Shown one piece after another: positions 38,553 through 52,641 of a stretch of 64,000 bases of DNA. Made by a program: the position numbers and the translations under genes. Positions within the stretch are counted from its first letter, which is position 1, and every line of letters begins with the position of its first letter. Origin of the DNA: Mesaphorura yosii (taxonomy: Eukaryota > Arthropoda > Collembola > Poduromorpha > Tullbergiidae); the NCBI GenBank assembly GCA_009869945.1, contig WIXG01000344.1, positions 1 to 64,000 on the forward strand, in the 5' to 3' direction. The notes under the pieces are model-generated. The model searched no databases. It was not told the origin of the DNA and worked only from the letters and a program-made list of their open reading frames with translations.

Positions 38553-40925
38553 ACCGAGTCTTGCCATCAACTTGCCATCAAACCGTGGCCAGAACTCAAA
38601 CTGAAGCAAGTAAATCGTGTATGTTGTATCTTACCAAAGTTTCAAATGGTAATTGCGATGACAGGCAGACTCTCAACTGCCTCAACAGCGAAAGTTATAT
38701 TGAAATAATTTGTGGATCATTTAGTCGGTAAAATACCTTGTTAAATTAAATTGCCGGTGCGGTATAGCGAGAATAAACGTTACATTACCGAATTACTGTA
38801 CTGCATTGTTGACGGCTGGATGATGATGAGGTGCCCAATTCTGGGCTGTCCGTCCGCAACAAAGTTTATTCTCTTATTATCCGGGTCTTGCCATGACCAA
38901 CTTTTCTTAACAAGAACAGCCTCAGGGTATTAAAAGAAAGAGGTAGTAAGTGAGTAACGAAGTTGGGCTGCAAACGCGAATAGGCTGTTGGAGAAAGCAA
39001 CTTTCTACACGTTTACTCATATGTGTGTACGAACGTGTTTGCGAAAGTGGAAGCCAGGGCTTCTAGGACGTTTCTGGCCATGAAGCTCGTGTCCAGCGTC
39101 CAGCCTCGTCAAATCTTTGCTCTAAGCGTCTAAGCCCTGCTCAAATCTAGCCTTCATCATTTTGCCCGCTCAACCAACTTCAAATTCGGGGCTTAAGACG
39201 AACTGAGACAGGAATTTTGTGCTTACTTTCACCATCGCCTCGCCGCTTCAAGACAAGAGTACACAAAGCTTGTGTCTTAAATGTGGATAATCCAATTTGG
39301 GGCCCATTCAACCGTGAATACAACAGAACAGAGTAGCAGCACAACACTTTAATACTACAACAGCGCCCGCCGTGCTATTGCCATTGCCATTGTTATTTTT
39401 GCGGTTCTCCTTTCTTTACTTTTTCTCGTCCGGTCTCAAAGTCACAGCTACAGCATAACAGCACAGCACGCCAAGCCAAGCCGTGCCAAGTCCGGCATTG
39501 TTAATAAAATATGTAATAAATCCAGCTGGCAGTCTCCACCACAAAGGACGATTCGTCATTTCCCGGTGACTGGACAGGACGTAGTCGCTGGCAGTTCCTG
39601 TTCTGTTCTTATTCCTCGTAGAGCTTCTTTATTCCCAGCCTTCTCAGCAGTCTTCCATCCAGCTTTACCGGTGCCACAAAAGGAAATGTTGAAATGTAAT
39701 TCCGTATTATAGCCATGGCTATTGTACTACTACGAATAGAAAAGCCCAAGCCAAGTTCATAATACTTGTAAGAATAGTTATAGTTAGTCAGCGGTAAAAG
39801 TGGTTGAGGTTTTAGTACATCAAAAACCAGACCTTCTCAAGGGTTTGGTTTCAAAATTCCACTTAAAAGCATGGACGCGGACGGGAAATTTGAGACTTTA
39901 ACCGAACAAAAGCATTGAGAAAGAGTAGAGTCGAAATGAAAGTTGGCCTGGTCGGTTGAACGATTCTCGAGAGGTGCGTTATGGTAGTGTGAAGCGAGCG
40001 AAAGCACTCGCACTCCACATCCCGCATCCACACAAGCTTCAGCTTCAGCTTCATCTTCAGCGTGATCCATGGTCGTCGTGGCGTGGTCCGGGTTTTGGTT
40101 TCAGTCTCGTGCTCGTAGTGAAACTTCGGGCTGAGAGAAACGGCGTTCGTATTTGTACACTGCACTTTGCCGGATTCTTCCTCATTCAGCGTACTGAAAG
40201 TACCCAGCGAGGATCTGTTCTCAAATCTTAACTTTCTCAGCTCTCGTGTCTCATCAAACACCAACAGCGCGTCTTGTACCTCAATTTAACCGAATTTCTC
40301 AGTTTAGTGCTGATAAAGGACTTTATGTGTGCATTCATTGTGCCATCGCACGTTGTGACATTTAAAAGTTGAAAGACCGGATCAGAGAATTCGTTCTTGT
40401 GAGCAAGGAAGTAACAGTGAAACTGTGAAACATTTTGGACCTGCGAAGAAGGAGTCAGTTCACCAAATCAGAATTTCACACCCAACTAGCTTACCCAAGA
40501 CTCAAGACTGATGGAGATTCGAGACAGTACTAATTAAGCTACAGAGTGACTTAAATAAGCTAACAAAGCAACAGGGAACGGAACGTACCCTGGTTTCGTG
40601 GTTTCCATTTTAATCTTCGAAGATCTGTTTATTTTCTCTTCTCGACTTGCCCATTCTTTTCACAGCAGTGTGTAAAGGATATAAGTGTACCGTGACTCGC
40701 TTCTGTTACACACGCCTCTTATTTCCAGCCCAGTTCATACGTTTACTATCGGCAACAAAACTGTATCTTCAAATATCAAACAGATCAAACCCTAGAACCT
40801 TCTTGCCGTTCGGGTTACATCGTAAAAGGAACAAAGCGGTGCTAAGTGATACAAATTGAAGACGCACGACGAACAAGACAAGAATTACCAAAGAGAAGAA
40901 AGATCCCAGTAAGCAGCAAGAGAAA
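38553..40925. other. Spacer and presumed 5' UTR/promoter region
   Basis: Between the receptor pair and the cysteine-rich gene. ORFs are short. A cttcag-type hexamer run is at 40035-40060. The last several hundred bases are probably 5' UTR of the downstream gene, by position only. Confidence 0.35.
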
Positions 40926-43900
40926 ATGGCACTGTCACCTCAATTAAATCCTCTGCGACCTCGGTCGCCTATGAGCCTAAGATCCCATCCACGGGCAGGC
41001 CAACGCCTGAGCTTCGGCGGCTTCGAGCAGTTCACGTTTCCGCTCTTAATATTAACTTTCGCTGTAGCCACACTGACTTGTCAAGGTGTAGATGTGAACA
41101 GTATCGATGTAAATGTGAAGCAAGTTAATGTGCGTAATTACACGAGCAACAGCATTGCTCGCGGGAAAAATTCAGAGTCACGTAGTGGCAACGACAACGG
41201 CAGCACGTTAATGGCTCAGAAGTTGACTGACGTTTTAATCAAATCCACAGTTACCCCTGAGCCTTCCACAGCAGGGCCAAATCCACCATCACTTCATCCT
41301 ACGGATTCACCAGCTTCTTCCAGACATCAAACCGAATCATTGTCAGCTTCATCGCCGCCGCCGCTGTCAACATCAACAACGACCTCTCCCCCGCAAATCA
41401 GATTAACAACACCAGCCTCTTCATCTTCACACTCAGGCTTGGGCCCAGTCTCGGGTTCCGATAATGTATCTGCTCAACAAAAACGCAAATATGGCGACGA
41501 TTCGTCAACATCAACTGCGTCTGAGACGACGGCAGACAGAAACTTTCCGACACATGAAGAAAAAGAAGAAACTGACCACAGCACACCCACAAACGCTTCT
41601 AAGCTTGGCAATGTCAGCGGTAATGGCAGCGACATAAATGACGGCGGTGGCTACTACGGCTCGGCCGGCAAATCTAAGCGCCATGCACAAGAGGACACGC
41701 TTCAGACAGACGAAGAAAGTTATCACAAAACCTATCGTGCATGCAGAAAGGCCGTGCGAAAATGCTTGGATCAACTTCCACGCTCGCCGATTAACGCGAT
41801 CCCTTCGACGGTGCAGGACCTCGGTAACTCGTGCAGGTGAGCACTCTAATTGATAGGTCAGGTACATCAACACGAGAACACGAACCCGGAATCGAAATCG
41901 GACACAGTTTATTGGCTACTCGGTCTCTCAGCTTTTGGGTCGGGAGTACAAGATTTTTGTTAGGACTAACAAGTTTCATTGGAACCGTATTCTTAACGTT
42001 CTTATTACAGCACAGCACCAATGCATGTACTGCACTAAAGTCAACCATTCATTCCTCATAGGAAGGTACAAATTCATGTCATGCTCTTATAACTTGTAAT
42101 TATGAAGTTGTCAATCCTTGTCTTGTGGTCCTCGCCTTATTAATTCCCATCCCTTTCTTGCCTTGATGTCAAAATGAAAGTTCCTAATTACTTTTGTAAC
42201 TTTCCGTGTCAAGTGTCCATCTTTGCACTTTGGAGATTTTCTTGTGTCAATTCTTTCACTGTTGCGTTTCGCCTTTTCGTGCTGTGTTGTATTATTAAGA
42301 ATTGAGGATCTTGTCTTTATCATTGGACTACTTTGTAATTGTGTGGGTTGGTGTTTCGAGTTCTAGAATTTTACAATGACATTGCAGTAATTTGATAATA
42401 GAAAACACGTTTTGTAAAAGAATCTTCTAGAACACTAACACAAGACTCACTGGAAACTGGGATTAAATACCAGAAAATAGTAACAATCAGAAATTACCTA
42501 CAAGAAAGGCAGAGCATGACATTTAATTAGCATGCTAATGGTTCCAAAATTGGGGCGAGCCCGTGTACCACCGCATTGTAACATTACAAAATTGGTAACT
42601 TTAGACGAGGGTCCTCCGCAATGGGGAATGTATAAAGCTCCTTACAATTTACGAAGGCATGAACAGGAATTGCGTAATTTGAATGGATGTACGCACACAG
42701 TGGCGGTGCAGGTAATTTGATATTATTTTACGTCATTGCTTTCTGGCTGATGTCGGTTTCAACGAAATTTCTTTCCCATTCATGTGCCTAACAAAGTTTT
42801 AGTTTGCTGAGGAAGAAGACCATTAAATTGTGGGAGAAGCGAATTAATAGCCTGGAATTTAATACTGAAAAGTTTCAGACAGGTAGGCAGGTAGACGGAA
42901 ACAACAAGTAGAACGTCCATGTGTTATAAATTCTCCAGTGAAGCCAAGACAAATATTTGTTTACCGAGATCACTTTAACTTTCAACTTCACTGACGACTG
43001 ACGACAATTTCTTTTCTGTCAACTTTTATGACCGAAACGGAAACTGAAACCGCAAAACGAGAAAGAAATTATTGAAAAATGAATCGTGCTTTACGGTCGA
43101 CATCTTCATAAGCTCCTGTCCACATTATTAACATTCATTTTGCTCTTGTTCGCCATTCGTGTTGCGCACGGAGAATGATAATACGGTTGTGCCTTCATTT
43201 GTATGCAGCCCAAGTAAATACTTTGGGACAGAATGCGAATTTTATCACGTCTTTTGCGTCACCATTTGTTATTCAGTATTCGGTGGTCTCCGCGCTGCGA
43301 CTACGATGTGATAAAATATGGTCCAACTCGGCCTGGCCAAGTCCAAATATATTAAGAAGTCAGTCGGTTTATTCGAAAGTGGTAAAGCTAATATGAGAAT
43401 CGTGTTTGCTTCTCGCTTTCGTGCGCTGTGTGCCTGAATGTAAGCCTTTTAAGTTTCCAGTTTCTACCGTGGCCCAACCAACTTTTAGCATTATTTAGCA
43501 ATAAAACACCGAGACCTTCGCGTTTAGGCTTTGCCGGTCTGGATAATGCGGGATTATGTCGTGCGTCGCGGCCTGGTGGGCTGGTTGCTCGGTGTCACAA
43601 AGGGAAAATTCAATTTAGATAATCATGTGTCTGGGATTTAGATATGAGGCTCGAGCCAGTCGGTAAATTCAGCATACGGTAGCAATGAAGTGATGCTCGG
43701 AAGCGGGTTGCGGGCAATTGGAAAGCAGTCCATTTGTATGCATGACGAAGAATTTGCGACGAAATGTGGCAAAAGGGCGAACCATTTCATTTCTTACTAG
43801 TGGAGGGTTGATTGAAATTGAAAATTTAGGTCGGTCTGGTTCTGGCATTTCTTGTGCACGTAATTTATTCAATTCCGAGCCAAAATCTTAATCAAATGAT

Positions 43901-46900
43901 GAACTTTTTACACAATGTTCCTGGTCTGCGAATTAATTAGCATCGGAATGGTAAAATTATAATTTTTTAGGCGCATGTTTACGAAAGCCCCACGTCACTC
44001 TCTTGACATTTCAGGAATTTACGCTCAAAAGCAGAAAAACTTGTGAAAAAGAAAGTTCAAGCGAATTGTTGTAGTCTAGCTCGCCTTCTGTTTTCTTTGT
44101 GATTGTGATGTCTGATGAATGTACTTAGATAGTTTTGGTTCACTGCTCTAGATCATTTGAGAACTCGGCTCAAGAGTCTGTAGAAACTTTTTTCTTAACT
44201 CCAATTTCTTTCCAGCACTTCGCGGCCTCAACTTTCTTTTCAATCGAGGTGTGTGTTTAGTTTGTATGGATTAGTTTGATCTCATTTTGTTTTAAAACTC
44301 TACCTGCTTGTTTTAAAAGTTCTGTCAATGAAGTCTCTACTTTTCGACTCGTTATCTCGCTCCACACACTCGACGCCTGCCTTTCAGTGGTAACATAATA
44401 GAATCTAGCCCATACCTTCGCTGTCTTGCACATCTTTTTGACTCGTTCAGGGTCGCACTTGGATAATTGGCTGCAAACTTTTTCATGAATAATTTTCTTC
44501 TTTCTTTTGAACCGCGGACCGGACTACACTGCTTTTGTTTCCACGGAGATTTTTCAAGTTTGGGAGATTTTTCACGGTAAAAACATCATTCTTTGACGGA
44601 ATGATGAAAGAATCCTTCCGATCTTGCCTGAATTAAGCCCTACTTTTATGAAGGGCTCTGAATTTTGCTGAATAAGACGCAAAACACTGGTGCAGAACTA
44701 TGCATTTTGCAAGACAAACTTTAATTGCCTTCTTTACAACTAGTTTCTTGTTCGGCCTCAGTTTTTTGCGTCTCGCTATAAGCAGACTCAGCGGAAGTGA
44801 CTCGGAGCCTAGATACTGAATACAGGCAGTCAAGTAAAGTAATTTGCATTAGCGCAAGACACAAGCCAAAAATGCTGGCAAACCATAAAGTAAAGTAGGA
44901 TGAGACAAATTAATGAAATAGCGCAGCGCGTGGGTAATTAATTATGTAAGGGTTTAAGACGCACGCACGGCAAGGCAGGGAAAAAGTTTTGCGAGGATTT
45001 CTTATTTTTGTGTTCCAAGAAAGTGAAGCTTCTCATTTGACTTGAAAATTGGCTGACGTTAAAGGCAGATCTGGGAAACTGGGATTTCTGGCAAGAAATA
45101 CTTCAAGAAGATTATGCTTTAAGCCTAATTAATTAATTGTTGTATGGAGATATGATGCATGAAGCAGACTTGGACGGAAGTTCATTCGCTTCTCAGGCTT
45201 CCAGCAAATTCTTGTACTAGTCGGTCTCGACTTGTTAATTCTTTTGTCCCACGCAAATTCTGAACTTAAGAAATACTTTTAGAATTAAGCTAAACAATAC
45301 TCCGAATTTTGAGCTTGCCTTTACGTGCATTTGCTTGAAGTATTTACGGACACTTTCTAAAGTTCAATTTAGGATCAGACGAAAATGGAAATATAAATAT
45401 TTTGTTCCTGCCTTGTCTTGCCCTGTTTTTTCCCACAACCCCTCCACTGAGAGAAGCAAATGCGGAGTAAACGCGTAGTGTATGAGAGCGATGAACGAAT
45501 AAACTCTCTCGGGCAAAGTTTATTTTATGAACGCCGTTTCGCTTTCGAGAAATGCGACGCAAATAATTTAAACATCCAGTTAATATGCAATATGCAAAGG
45601 TAAGTGGATACTTGACTACCGTGCTTGATGCATAAAATATTGCAAATTTGCCTGCGTGGTGCCCAGTGACAGAGTAACTTTGCTTGCTCACCTGCCCGTT
45701 TGCGCATCCATTACTTTTCTTGCGCACGATTCCGCTCTGCACAGTTCTCACATGAATCTTGCTTTCCAAAATATTACTTTTTGGCAAACTTTCCCATTTT
45801 TTTGAACATCAGCTTGACTGACTTTAGTAAGTCTCGCGCAACAAATTAGATTGATGTACAATCAACAACCGAAGCGAAAGGCGAATGCTTTGCTCGGCTC
45901 GCTGAAAATAGAAAATATACATTGTTGAATTCTTCCTTTGTCTTTAATTATAATTGGAACGTGATTACCAGTCAACAGTAATGAGATGTTGATTCAAATG
46001 CTAATGAGCGCATTGCGCATGACGCTTGATTTAACGAGACAAATGAGAGCTCAACGTTATAGATGAGCCATGAACTTCAAAGACTATTTTTAGGCCTGCC
46101 GCTTTATCAGTTTTCTTTTGTAATTACAGGGCATTCGAGAATGGTGTTAATTGCTTTAACAACGTGTCGTGCTTCGAGGAAGACCACCGCGAGCATCTCA
46201 TCATGCACATTCATGCGGAGTACGAAATCCTTAAATTCTTATGCTATAACGACTCGTTTCGAGTCTCGTGTCTACCCATACCCACCACGATGACGCCAAC
46301 GACCCAGGCCGGGGAGTCCAGGCCCCGAGAAGAAGTTCGCTACAAAGAAGTAGCTGACCGGTGGAACAATTGCACCAAGACGCAAATGATGCGAGTGAAT
46401 ATGCTTCACGCTTGGAAGAAATCTGAGGATTTTTGCTGGTAAGCGAAAGCAGTATGCTCAAAGCTCGTTTCGTATTTATTGCATTACATTTTGTGTGCTT
46501 GCTCTTCTAGTATCAAAATCACATTCACTGAATGCATCTCAGCCGGTAGTAGCGATAAGAATGAGCACAATACTACTCGATACCTGGAATCAATGAGTAG
46601 AACTTACGTGGAATTGCTTCGTCGTGAGAATAATCTGACGAGAACAGACGTGGAGAAGTGTGCGGCCGTAAAATCGGAGGCGTGTGTGCGGGGAAGTGAT
46701 AATAAACCGAATAATGGTAAGACTCATTACGAGCTGGCAGGCAATAATGTAAGAAGCTTGCGCTTGGTGGTTCTTGGAAATGGTGTACAAGAAGGAATTT
46801 TTGGAAACAGGAAACGAGAACACGCACGCTTTGACCGACGTTCATCTCAGCGACGATACAAACACTCACGCCGCCGCCCGCGCGTCGCAGAACAAGAGGA

Positions 46901-49900
46901 AGTCCATGCAGGATCAATATCATTATGAGTTTGAGTATGATGAAGACGAAGATGAAGATGATGATGAAGATAATGATGAAGATAATGACAGTTATCATCG
47001 CCATTATCATGATAGAAAAAGTGCGGGCGACAACGGGAAAGCGATGACAAAGTTGAGCAGTGCCAAGAACGCAGGCGGTACCGACGGGAAAGGCACAACT
47101 ACCGGAGGAGGAACCAAGAAGAAACTGCTGAGCAAGTGCAGCGAAGCCCTGGAAAAGTGTATCGAGCAAATCCCGCCGATGCCCGACGCCGGGATTCCTT
47201 CAACACTTCAAAGTGTCAAGAAAGCTTGCAGGTAAGCAAGCATCACATCATTGTCATTCGTGTGACGCGTCACGCCACAGCTAGGCTCTTGGTAAACAAG
47301 ACGCAGATAAACCCAGACTCGAACACAGACAAGGCAATTATAGAGATTAGTTTATAATTGCATTAACGTGAAGCAGAAATTGACACAGCAACCCAGTGTC
47401 TTCAAGTCATGAGAGATGAAGTTTATTCCAAAGCACTCCGTGTGCTCTCGGACGATACGCGCTAAGCAGTAAGCGGCCGCAAAAGTTTCGCGTACACAAA
47501 GTAAAGTTTGAGTTTTGAACCTCATCTCGGGCGACCGTGTTTACTGAAAACAAAAAAAAAAAGTTTTTCCAATCATGAAGATGTCAACTGCTGGCACGAC
47601 AAGCTGGTTGCGGAGTCGCGTGGCATTTAGCTGTAGGAGTCCCAAGAGTGAGATCTTTTAGTGGACAATCTATTATAAAGTTATTTGAGTTTGTACCTCC
47701 ACAACTGCTTCACATAAAATACCTTTATCACTTTAATTTCAATCATTGAAAGCGTAGGAGCGGAAATTGGAGTTGTTATCTGCTATGAAATTCCCTCAGC
47801 ATTCCAGTGCTCTACTCTACTGGAGTGCGGATAGAAAGAAAGGACGTGCCACATGCTGTCCTGTTCGTATTTTCGCATTAAAATTTCGAGGAATCTGAAC
47901 GCAAATACTAATGCTTGTAGTAAATTCAGAAATTCTGTGGAATTTGACTTACTTCATTCGCCCTTAAAGTTAGTTCTCTCCATTCTTGTCCGTAAACAAA
48001 CTATTGTTGGAAAGCATAATTTGCCTTGAACTTGAATTGTAAAGTTTAAATTAAGCTTTGTGAGTGAGAAGTTTGGCAAAAACAATTTCTAGTTCATGGC
48101 TTAAATATTCGCTGGGTGATCTAACAACACTACATTGTGCCTAAATTCTTGCTCACCTAATTGCGAGTCATGAGGTTTTCGCTTCACGCTTCCTTAGAAT
48201 TGAAAGTGTAAATCGCGTTCTCAGAAAGAATCCACGCTGCACTGGGCTCACAACTTTGTTTCGGCTGAACTTTGGCATGTGTGGAATAACACAAACTGTG
48301 AAGAGACGCGAGCAAATGTCGGCTCACTAATTAATTAACATCTTTTTTCAGTCCAAAGCAGTCCTAAAATCTCATTACTGGCTTGTTTTCAATGAGTCAC
48401 TGAAACGTTTCGGAGAAAAAGTACAAAAACTCCATAAAATGTCTCCAAGACAGGGCACCAGGCACAATAGTTACCACTTTTCGGAGAAGGTAATAACTTG
48501 TCAAACTGTACATGCATCTGTTGAATTGATGGGTACCAAATTCTCAGAAGTTCTGTCTCACTAATGCTAATTGGCTGTTGGACGCCTTCTCCGCGAAAAG
48601 ATTCGTGCCTGCGTTCTCAGTTCCATTTAATATTTGAATTTATACGACCGTAGGCGTTTTCGTGCTAATGGAGGCGCAATGACAAAGCTCAATTGCATTT
48701 GTGACTTACAAAGCCGACAATATCAGGGAAGAAATTGAAGTTCTTGAAGAAACTTGGAATTTTTGGAATGCAGAAGTTTAGCTTGTCCTTCTTTATTTTA
48801 ATAGTTTATTAGAAAATTTTACCATGCTAGACTTGCACTTCCATTCAACAATCACCTGCAGCTTTGGAGTCTTTTTCCGCCTCTCTGCTGCAGAAATTGA
48901 ATATTTCATAAGGAGAGACGGGAATGAGAGTCTGACCGAGATAAAAAGTCTCATGTCTCATCAATCTTTCAGTTACTCAAGAAAAAGATCCCAAGAAGGC
49001 TTCTTCGACGTTTAATCGAAATCTGCCTTCCATACGGTCGGCTGGTCTGAAACACTTGAACACGTGCTTCCCGAATAAAGCTTCACATCGAAGATATTAA
49101 AATTCCAGGAAATCGAAGTCAGCCGACTAAAAGGGAACAGGACGGCAATTTGAATTGAATTCTTTCTGGGTCGATGAAATTACTACAGATGCAATGCTTG
49201 GAGATGTGAATATGTGCAACTGCTCTAATGCAAATGATAACGAGTAAAACGAGATATTTTATTGGAGTTCTGCTCCTCAAATGAAGTACGTACTTCCCAA
49301 TCTAGTAATTTTAGGGAGATTTTGCTTTAGTAATTCGACATCTGTTCTCCTTTACTGAATTAATTCAAATGAATTTTTAAAGTCTAAACTTTAAAAGAAG
49401 TCATTCCAGCCAAGCAGATAACTATGTCATTTATTAAAAAGCATTTTGCATTGACGCACGTCGGAAGTCAGTACACCGGCTTCTTTGTAAAGATAAAAGG
49501 CGTGGAAAGACACGGGAAGAGTTCACGTTTTCCGCTCCGCTGAATTCTGTGTTTTAATGAATGTTTTAACGTTAATTAATTGAAAAATGATTAAAATCTG
49601 GCCTTCCTCTTAATCAATCATGAGACGCTGTTGTGATCGACCTTAATTAAAAGTTCGCCATATAAGAAATTGCATCGATCGAAGCCATGATTACGAATAA
49701 TTACTTGTCATTCAAATACTTGGACGTTATCGTCACTCAACGTCAACAGCAGTGGGCCCATTAATTAGAACGAACGGTATTTTACATATTGTAATTAAAT
49801 TATGAGTGTGATGAAGAAAATACTGCAGAGCTCTTCTCATTAGATTTCTTAGAATGCCGCCTCAGAAAAGTTCCAACCGGTTTTGTTTGTGCAGAATGCA

Positions 49901-52641
49901 GACTTATTTAAATGGTAATGAGATTTGTTTTTAATTGCTAGTGAGCCAGAATTCACTCCTAGAACTTGAGCCAAAGTATAATTTATGAGTCACATGGATT
50001 TTCGATTGCATTTTCCGCACCTGCAAAATTTTAGCTTTATTCACACCGTAAATATTGACATTTTGTTCAGAACGTGTCCTTCTGCACTCATAAATCTTTC
50101 TCTTTGAACAAACGAACCAACTAATGCCACTTCTGTCCCATTCGTGGGAAATCTCCCAACACAGCGCAGAATTCCAATGAAAGGAAGAAAGCGGTGAAGA
50201 CTTTCTCTAAGAGTACGGAAAGAGGTATTTCAGGAATTCACGTTATGAGTAGTTAACAATAATTACAAGAAATCCTTAAGCCACAGTAAGAGTTATTTTC
50301 GGGTACGGGTTCCCAAAATATACAGCCAAGGCCAATTTATTGCAGTACAGTACATATGTGAAGGTAGTAAAGGAATTCCAATATCGGTACTTCCAGAAAG
50401 TCCACTTGTACAACTGCTGAGTTGTAGTTTTAGTGTTTGAACCCAAGTATCACACTCAGAGTAGCATAAACATTCGAAAATTAATTAATCGCATTGTATT
50501 TTGTACGCGAATCGTGCAAGAACAGCGGAAGCATTTGAATGAAAAAAGTTCTCCCGTCGGCGATTGAGCTGGAATTGGAACCTTGTTTCTAAATACTTAT
50601 TTTCTGTATTTTGTACTTCATTATCATTGCAGTGCATTTCACAACGGGACTGAATGCGTGAACAGGGCGACAAAGGACTGCTTGAATGAAAAGGAACGCC
50701 AACAAGTCCACAATTCAATTCTTGGTGCCCATGAAACCTTCACGTTTCTCTGCAATGATGACACATTCCGGTCAGCGTACCTGAAGCACGGCCCCTGCTA
50801 CAATAAAATTTCAAAGCACTGGGATAATTGCGTGAGGAAATTCATCTCTGCACTCAGACAGCTGAAAGACTCGCAAAAGTCCTTGGAAGTTTGCTGGTAA
50901 GCGAAAGTACAGCGCAGCATAGAATTTTCCTCGCGTCCGCGTCGCATAGATTCCACCAGCTCAAGTTATACTTAAGTAAATTGAATTGAAGATTTGCCAA
51001 CAAAAACGAGCGAAAACAGACTTCCGAAGAAAAATGTGGCTGTAATTCTGTGAGGAGACAGAGAGTAAGGCTAATGGCGTAAGGATAGTATAATTCGGTG
51101 CATAATACAATAATTTGGGCGATATGGCACACTATTAGAATCGCGTGCTGAGGCTGAAGAATCAATTTACGAGATGCGAGATACGATTTAAGAATATATA
51201 ATTTATCGGATTACGATTATGCCAAGTCGACCCGAGCCGCCGAAACGGGAAAGTCGTCACCCTTGCAATGCCATTCGACGCTTTCGCACACTAAATCCTG
51301 GCGTGGCACGGCACGGCGTAGCGGTGGCCCTGGCGCTGATTTATGCCAATTGCCTAGAAGCCTATAAAGTACATGCCAAACTAAAAGAAAGTAAAGTCAG
51401 AGTCGGATGAAAGTGAACTCAGCGTCTCCGCCGGCCTGGCCCAGTTTATGGCCCAACTCAGAATCACTGACTTTGCTGGATACGTGCAAGGCCTGAGAAG
51501 AGACCCGATATTAATTTTCCAAGTGAGCGACTTAACATAATGAGGACAAGACGTTCTGTGGTTGTGGCTGTACTAACGACCAGGTTCATGCTCGAGACTC
51601 AGGGCAAATCCTGGCGGGGTTTTTGGGCTTTGCACTTGACAACTGTACTGCGCGTAATCCCATCGTAAGATTCAGAGTCAGAATGCAGTGGTTTATGATT
51701 TTTTACAATATGACAAAACCGCTACACAAACCACTCCTGTTCGGTTCCTGGCTTCTTCCATTATTTTTAAGGAAAAGGAAAGATTCGATTTATTTCGTTT
51801 ATACATACTCCTGGTTTCCTCGAAGAATTTTGGAGAAAGTCGAAACGCCGAACGCCTGAGCGACAGACTTGTAATTGCGACAGTCACGTTTCCGCTTTTC
51901 TTCACAGAAATTTTCCTTCTTTTACGGTGACTGAGTGACGGTGTTCACTTGATTAAGAATGTCGCACGTCGAAGAACACCGCACCATGATTGAATAACAA
52001 TGATCCAAAGAAGCGTATCAGTCTGTATTGCAGAAAGGCGAAGGCCAACGTTTTGTATTGCTCTTTTACGACAGTACCAGAAAAGCGTCGAATCGAACTG
52101 TGGATTTTCCATGCGAGCTTACAGTTACTGTCGTCAATAAAAGTCCGAAGTCAAAGAAGTGACTCTGGTCCAGAATAAATTTACTGCTAATTTAATAGTG
52201 CAGGTCTCATCCGTTGTTTTTGTCCAATATTGATTTTCCGCTGTTTACTTATTCATTACATTACTGAGCCGCGTCTAGCGTCTGGAACTGACCGTCGATC
52301 GTGAACGTGTTTTTGTTTGTTTCAGCTTGCGGATGGCGTTCCTGCACTGCGTCATGGACGTCACGAACCGGTACTGTGATCACAACGCGACACAATTCAT
52401 GCGACTTCTGAGCGAGACGTTGATCCGTTCCACGATGCACAGCCACACGCCAAATCAGTGTCTCACTGTCAAAAGAGACCACTGTCCCATCGTCCAAAAC
52501 TCTGCCGGCCGCTTCGGTCGCGCAGTCGGCCACCATGAAGGCTCAAGTCATCGTTTCACGTGGATTCTGGGACGCGTGGTCCTGTCGCTGACAATGATGG
52601 ACCTCGTAACGGTTTATTACACTCGGTTTATTATTACTTAA
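40926..52641 (+). CDS. Secreted two-module cysteine-rich protein, unknown family
   Basis: Six exons: 40926-41836, 46130-46438, 46511-46716, 46811-47231, 50633-50896 and 52326-52641, giving 808 residues. The N-terminus has a hydrophobic signal-anchor or late signal peptide (LLILTFAVATLTCQG near residue 40), then 210 Ser/Thr/Pro-rich residues. Module 1 is CRKAVRKCLDQLP, IPSTVQ and C at the end of exon 1, AFENGVNCFN in exon 2 (ending FCW) and exon 3 with TEC, EKC and EAC. Module 2 repeats it: CSEALEKCIEQIP, IPSTLQ (exon 4), AFHNGTECVN ending VCW (exon 5), and HCV, NQC, DHC (exon 6). Both modules have phase-2 splices at equal points. An Asp/Glu-rich linker lies between them. A hydrophobic C-terminal stretch may be a GPI signal (inference). 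The exon 3-4 junction is uncertain: an acceptor at 46756 is also in frame but leaves a 40-bp intron. Confidence 0.8.
41837..46129. other. Large first intron of the cysteine-rich gene
   Basis: 4.3 kb, the longest intron seen here. Only short ORFs and AT-rich sequence; no nested gene or element is supported. Confidence 0.5.
47232..50632. other. Large intron between the two modules
   Basis: 3.4 kb separating module 1 plus the module-2 start from exon 5. It contains only an A-run near 47551-47563 and short ORFs. Its size mirrors the large intron at the equivalent point in module 1. Confidence 0.5.
50897..52325. other. Intron 5 of the cysteine-rich gene
   Basis: 1.4 kb with no supported internal gene; ORFs at 51219-51410 and 51623-51930 lack recognisable features. 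Confidence 0.45.

Noticed and set aside
46573-47169. 198-codon - strand ORF with an isoleucine-rich stretch
   Set aside because: It is the reverse complement of the Asp/Glu-coding gat/gaa repeat in exon 4 of the cysteine-rich gene; the apparent membrane helix is an artefact.
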